DNA of 64,000 bases from Epilithonimonas zeae (GTDB lineage: Bacteria > Bacteroidota > Bacteroidia > Flavobacteriales > Weeksellaceae), in assembly GCF_900141765.1 (NCBI RefSeq), contig NZ_FSRK01000002.1:248001-312000 (forward strand). Reading direction: 5' to 3'. Positions 60,659 to 64,000 of this stretch are shown in pieces. Both the position numbers and the translations under genes were made by a program. The number at the start of each line of letters is the position of its first letter. Position 1 is the stretch's first letter. The notes beneath the pieces were generated by a model. That model saw only the letters and a program-made list of their open reading frames with translations. It ran no database searches and was not told where the DNA came from.

Positions 60659-61987
60659 ATGAAAAAAGACGTCATCCGATATTATAAACACTTCTTTGCA
60701 ACTGCTAAAAGCAATCCTAATATTATTGATGCTTTATATGAAAAGATTCCTGATTTTGTTTTAGAAACCCTTACAGATGAAATGCTTTGGAAAGATTTTG
60801 TTTCTCTTTCTGAAAGTGCAATTGATACATCTGGGACTAATGAAAATATTTCTGTCATTAATCTGCTGAAAGGAATAAAAAACGGAACTTGGTGGGTCAA
60901 CCAAATCAACAATAATCCTTCTATTATAAGAAAGGTTTTGAATAAACTTACAGCTAAATATCTTGAAGAATTTATTATTGAATTGACAAAAGTAGGAAGT
61001 AAGGTCTGGAAAGATTCTGATTATCAAAATGCGATTACTTATTCTCTTGAAATGAAAGACACATTGAAAAATGGTGTTGTTGAAAACAGATTTGTTTATT
61101 GGACTGGATTTTTGGAAAAAGAAAAGAAATTTGAAGTCGGTTTTACCATTCATTCTTATGAAGATGGAAATTGGGCACCTTCAGAAAGTGGTTCTCAAAC
61201 ATTGGGTATAAATGAAGCCTTCACCCCTTTGAGAATACCAGACGATAAAGAAGCATATTTTATACCAACCATTGTTGCTAACTATTTTACTGAAAAACAA
61301 ATGGATGAAGACCGCTGGACGGTTTTGAACAATATTGCAGCAGGCTTATTACCAGAGTTTGAAGCCAGTGCTTTTAAAAGCTTCTCTTCTTTAGCTACAA
61401 AATTAAGATATTCGAAGTATTTAAGAGTTTTAGGAAAAAATCCTGCTTTTCAGAAAATATTAGTTGAACTTTCCAGCACAAGGTATATGGCAAAATATTT
61501 ATCTTTGGAAGAGGAAGCGGCAGTAAGGCTTTATAAATCAGCATATTATTCTAATTTAAACAGAGCTTTAAGGGGCGAAATTGCAATGACAGAGGAATAT
61601 AAAGTGTATAAAGAACTACTAAATAATGCTTTAAAAAAACTACCAAAAACTAGTTCTTCTACTTTTTACAGATTAGAGAGAATGTCTCCTGAAATGCTGA
61701 AGAAAGAATATGTAGTTGGTAAGGTGATAGAGAAAAAGGGTTTCACATCTTCTACTTATGATTATATGTCTGCAGAAGAAATGATGTATGATGATTTAGG
61801 TTTTAATGTATTAATAAAAATCACAGGTAAAAACGGGAAGAATATAGAAGCGACCTCATTATTAAATGCTGAACGAGAAGTGCTTTTTAAGAGTAATACA
61901 AAGTTTATAGTTGAGGAAATTAAACCGATACCAAATCCAGTTAATCCAGGTGAAGATATAATGTTTATTAAATTAATTGAAAAATAG
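60659..61987 (+). CDS. Putative ADP-ribosyltransferase (mART) toxin
   Basis: About 442 residues. The last 130 fit the exoenzyme mART fold (pfam03496 type): an Arg in TFYRLERMSPEMLKKEYVVG, the STS-like GFTSSTYDYMSAEEMMYDD, then NVLIKITGKNGKNIEATSLL and the E-x-E pair in NAEREVLFKSNTKF. The N-terminal 300 residues are unrecognised and helical. There is no signal peptide, T9SS tail, PAAR or RHS repeat, so an export route is not evident. Such domains transfer ADP-ribose from NAD to protein targets. The ATG at 60659 is one choice; the frame is open back to the preceding stop. A small gene follows two bases after the stop. Confidence 0.7.
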   Translation: MKKDVIRYYKHFFATAKSNPNIIDALYEKIPDFVLETLTDEMLWKDFVSLSESAIDTSGTNENISVINLLKGIKNGTWWVNQINNNPSIIRKVLNKLTAKYLEEFIIELTKVGSKVWKDSDYQNAITYSLEMKDTLKNGVVENRFVYWTGFLEKEKKFEVGFTIHSYEDGNWAPSESGSQTLGINEAFTPLRIPDDKEAYFIPTIVANYFTEKQMDEDRWTVLNNIAAGLLPEFEASAFKSFSSLATKLRYSKYLRVLGKNPAFQKILVELSSTRYMAKYLSLEEEAAVRLYKSAYYSNLNRALRGEIAMTEEYKVYKELLNNALKKLPKTSSSTFYRLERMSPEMLKKEYVVGKVIEKKGFTSSTYDYMSAEEMMYDDLGFNVLIKITGKNGKNIEATSLLNAEREVLFKSNTKFIVEEIKPIPNPVNPGEDIMFIKLIEK

Positions 61988-61989
61988 AA

Positions 61990-62241
61990 ATGGAAAATAT
62001 TAAAGAAAAACAGAGACTAGAATATCTACTGTCAAGAAACGAAGTTTTGCGAGAAAAATTATTTTTTGGTGTTCCGAAAGATTTAGATAAGTTTAAAAAA
62101 GATAATGAAATTGAATACAAAGAGTATTATTCTAATACAGAAGAAATAAGAGCATTGAAATTAGAATTAATGACACCTGAAGAGAAGTTAGAATACTATC
62201 GTCAAAAGGAACTAGCTCAAGAGAAATATAAAAACATCTAA
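61990..62241 (+). CDS. Small helical protein, candidate cognate immunity or partner
   Basis: An 83-residue, highly charged protein (KQRLEYLLSRNEVLREKLFF, TEEIRALKLELMTPEEKLEY) that is almost wholly helical. It follows the mART-like gene after two bases and ends in a strong terminator, so it is in the same transcript. Position suggests an immunity or adaptor role, but no family was recognised and this is inference only. Confidence 0.6.
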   Translation: MENIKEKQRLEYLLSRNEVLREKLFFGVPKDLDKFKKDNEIEYKEYYSNTEEIRALKLELMTPEEKLEYYRQKELAQEKYKNI

Positions 62242-62245
62242 AAAG

Positions 62246-62275
62246 AAAAAGGAACTCAAATTTGAGTTCCTTTTT
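62246..62275. terminator. Perfect bidirectional terminator
   Basis: AAAAAGGAACTCAAA and TTTGAGTTCCTTTTT form a perfect 15-base palindrome between the toxin locus and the convergent protease gene. Confidence 0.85.
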
Positions 62276-62277
62276 TA

Positions 62278-64000
62278 TTATTTGATTTTCGAAAGCACAT
62301 CTACCGTTTCTTCCAGATAGAAATCTCGTTCAAGATTTTTTCTCCAGTTTTCGGTTTTCTTAGCAAATGCTTCGTCTTTTTTAATTCGTTCTGCTTCGTC
62401 AGGATGAATGGTAAATTTCAACCCGTTATTGAATTTATCCAAACCTTTGAACTTGTCAATCTGCGCTTTACGCGTTTTCATCAGCTCATTGAATTTTGTT
62501 TGGTTCAGAGTGATGGTTTCTTCTTTATCAAGCGCTTCCTTCCATTCAGCAGATTCTTGTAACATTTTATAATTGTTGTTATCCACCAATTGTTTGTCTA
62601 ATTCTGCTTGCAATTGAGGAACATTAAGTCCGGTCAATTTTTTATAAGAAGTCGTTTCGATTTTGTCCCAAGGCAAAGCGAATTGGTCAAAACGTTCTCC
62701 AACTTCTGCATAAGAGAAGAAATCTTTCATTTTAAGATCCGCTTCTACACCTTTTCTCTGAGTCGATTCTCCGGAAACTCTGTAGAATTTTTGAATCGTC
62801 AGTTTTAAAGCTCCGAAATCGTCGTTCGTATTCAGAAATCTGTTAAGCTCTACAAAAGTCTGAACCGTTCCTTTTCCGAAAGAACTTGGCGAGCCAATCA
62901 CAGCCGCTCTTCCATAATCTTGGAAAGCTCCCGCAAGGATTTCTGAAGCGGAAGCCGATAATTCGTTTTGCATCACTACCAACGGACCTGTCCAGATTGG
63001 CTCATTCGATTTATTACTAAGAACTTGGATTTTTCCTCTGCTGTCTTTTACCTGAACATAAGGACCAGCGTTCATAAATAACCCCATAATGTCACCAACT
63101 TCGGTTAAAGAACCTCCGCCATTGCTTCTAAGGTCAAGGATAATTCCTTCTACATTTTCTTTTTTAAGTTTGATTAATTCTGCTTTGATGTCGTCAGAAG
63201 CATTTCTACCTGTTGGGTCTTCAAAATCTACGTTGAAACTTGGCAGATAAATGAATCCGTATTTTTTACCATTTTTAGAATTAACAACAATACTTCTTGC
63301 AAAAGTATCTTCAATAGCTACTTCTTCACGAATCATTGTTACTTCCTTGATGGTTTTATCTTTTTTCTCAACAGTCAAAGTTACAGGTGTTCCTTTCTCA
63401 CCTCGGATTAGTCTTACAGCTTCGTCAGATAACATTCCGACAACGTTAACGGGTTCTTCGTTTGGTTTTGATTTTACCTTAAGGATTTTATCGCCAGAAG
63501 TTAATTGTTTTGATTTCCAAGCTGGCGCACCGATTGTCAATTCTCCAAGATATAAATAACCTCTTTTTTCTTGGATTAAAGCTCCGATGCCAATCACTTT
63601 TCCAGTGAATTGCATATCGAATTCTTCTTTATTTTTCGGAGAGAAATAATTGGTGTGCGGGTCAAAAACTTCGGTATAAGCATTCATATAAACTGTAAAC
63701 CAGTCCATCTTTTTTCTCTTCTTGAATCTTCTGAAAGAATCTGTAATCAAATCTTTAACTTCTGCAGTCGCTTTTTCACGCTTCTTTTCCATAGAAAGTG
63801 GCGCGTATTTTATCGTATCTGGAAGTTTGTTGTTTACAACAGAATCTTTTTTCTTTTTCTGAGCTTCTTCTTTACTTGTCAATGTCTCAATTTCCTGAAG
63901 GATATTATACTTGATGTATTTTTTCCATTCTTCACGCTGTTGTTTAGCATCAACAGGATTAACTCTTTTCTTTGGTTCGATGGTTAAAACATCATCCTCA
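62278..64000 (-). CDS. Carboxy-terminal processing (tail-specific) protease Prc, S41, 5' end outside window
   Basis: The frame is open from the stop at 62278 to the window edge; codons before an internal TTG at 63882 read EDDVLTIEPKKRVNPVDAKQ and are part of the same protein, so the N-terminus is missing. A PDZ domain (SGDKILKVKSKPNEEPVNVV) precedes the S41 core: Ser in NELSASASEILAGAF and Lys in SSFGKGTVQTFVEL. The DUF3340 C-terminus follows. Prc is a periplasmic protease that trims envelope proteins with hydrophobic C-termini. Confidence 0.92.
   Translation of the reverse strand, partial: EDDVLTIEPKKRVNPVDAKQQREEWKKYIKYNILQEIETLTSKEEAQKKKKDSVVNNKLPDTIKYAPLSMEKKREKATAEVKDLITDSFRRFKKRKKMDWFTVYMNAYTEVFDPHTNYFSPKNKEEFDMQFTGKVIGIGALIQEKRGYLYLGELTIGAPAWKSKQLTSGDKILKVKSKPNEEPVNVVGMLSDEAVRLIRGEKGTPVTLTVEKKDKTIKEVTMIREEVAIEDTFARSIVVNSKNGKKYGFIYLPSFNVDFEDPTGRNASDDIKAELIKLKKENVEGIILDLRSNGGGSLTEVGDIMGLFMNAGPYVQVKDSRGKIQVLSNKSNEPIWTGPLVVMQNELSASASEILAGAFQDYGRAAVIGSPSSFGKGTVQTFVELNRFLNTNDDFGALKLTIQKFYRVSGESTQRKGVEADLKMKDFFSYAEVGERFDQFALPWDKIETTSYKKLTGLNVPQLQAELDKQLVDNNNYKMLQESAEWKEALDKEETITLNQTKFNELMKTRKAQIDKFKGLDKFNNGLKFTIHPDEAERIKKDEAFAKKTENWRKNLERDFYLEETVDVLSKIK

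Noticed and set aside
1-64000. CRISPR array, tRNA or rRNA genes, prophage
   Set aside because: No regularly spaced identical repeats, no cloverleaf sequences and no phage structural genes were seen.

Overview
The window reads as chromosomal DNA of a flavobacterium, most likely family Weeksellaceae (Chryseobacterium and relatives). The grounds are low G+C, no Shine-Dalgarno-like leaders, repeated matches to the Bacteroidota -7 promoter element TAnnTTTG, a type IX secretion C-terminal sorting domain, SusC-like/TonB receptors, class II PyrD, MenD, B12-dependent methylmalonyl-CoA mutase with MeaB, an alpha2-type glycyl-tRNA synthetase, and families typical of Bacteroidota (DUF4349, DUF4251, 2TM, TPR-HTH regulators). 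I saw no tRNA, rRNA, CRISPR array, prophage or complete insertion sequence. One decayed IS1182-like transposase is present.

Layout. 1-6.8 kb: CBS protein (cut by the window edge), SpoU methyltransferase, bestrophin, HerA-like ATPase, transposase remnant, lipoprotein, glyS. 7-12 kb: pseudouridine synthase, secreted BNR-type T9SS protein, TPR-HTH regulator. 12-20 kb: pyrD, outer-membrane barrel, and a metal-handling cluster (Cys/His-rich periplasmic protein, HMA protein, TonB receptor with its own HMA domain), then DUF4349. 20.5-29.5 kb: acyl-CoA dehydrogenase, msrB, SDR, tsaB, PQQ-type sugar dehydrogenase, a BlaI/M56 sensor pair with a visible operator, uvrB. 29.5-39.3 kb: LPS-kinase-like protein, heptosyltransferase-like protein, membrane proteins, pabB/pabC, menD, radical SAM. 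39.5-43.1 kb: a LytS/LytTR two-component operon holding four 2TM domains and a methyltransferase, preceded by a LytTR-type direct repeat. 43-51.9 kb: mnmA, Crp-like regulator, clpC, glycosyltransferase, meaB, cytochrome c. 52-54.7 kb: rtcB-prfH-TPR operon, matching the known RtcB2-PrfH ribosome-rescue pair plus an overlapping third gene. 55-57.3 kb: a structured small RNA candidate and methylmalonyl-CoA mutase. 57.9-64 kb: htpG, a putative ADP-ribosyltransferase toxin locus split by one in-frame stop, and the tail of a Prc-type protease.

The intergenic space is rich in structure. Three families of imperfect palindromic repeats recur: an approximately 90-145 base element (six copies), an approximately 100-115 base nested palindrome built on ATCGCAAAGGC (three copies plus fragments), and a 65-75 base palindrome built on CTCGCAGATTT (three copies). 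Many convergent or tandem gene pairs are separated by clear intrinsic terminators. Several genes have the -7 element only 4-5 bases before the start codon, which suggests leaderless mRNAs.

The most interesting loci are the small RNA at about 55.0-55.16 kb, the rtcB-prfH-TPR operon, the split ADP-ribosyltransferase locus at 59.9-62.2 kb, and the LytTR operator with its 2TM array. All functional calls are from reading motifs by eye; no search was run.
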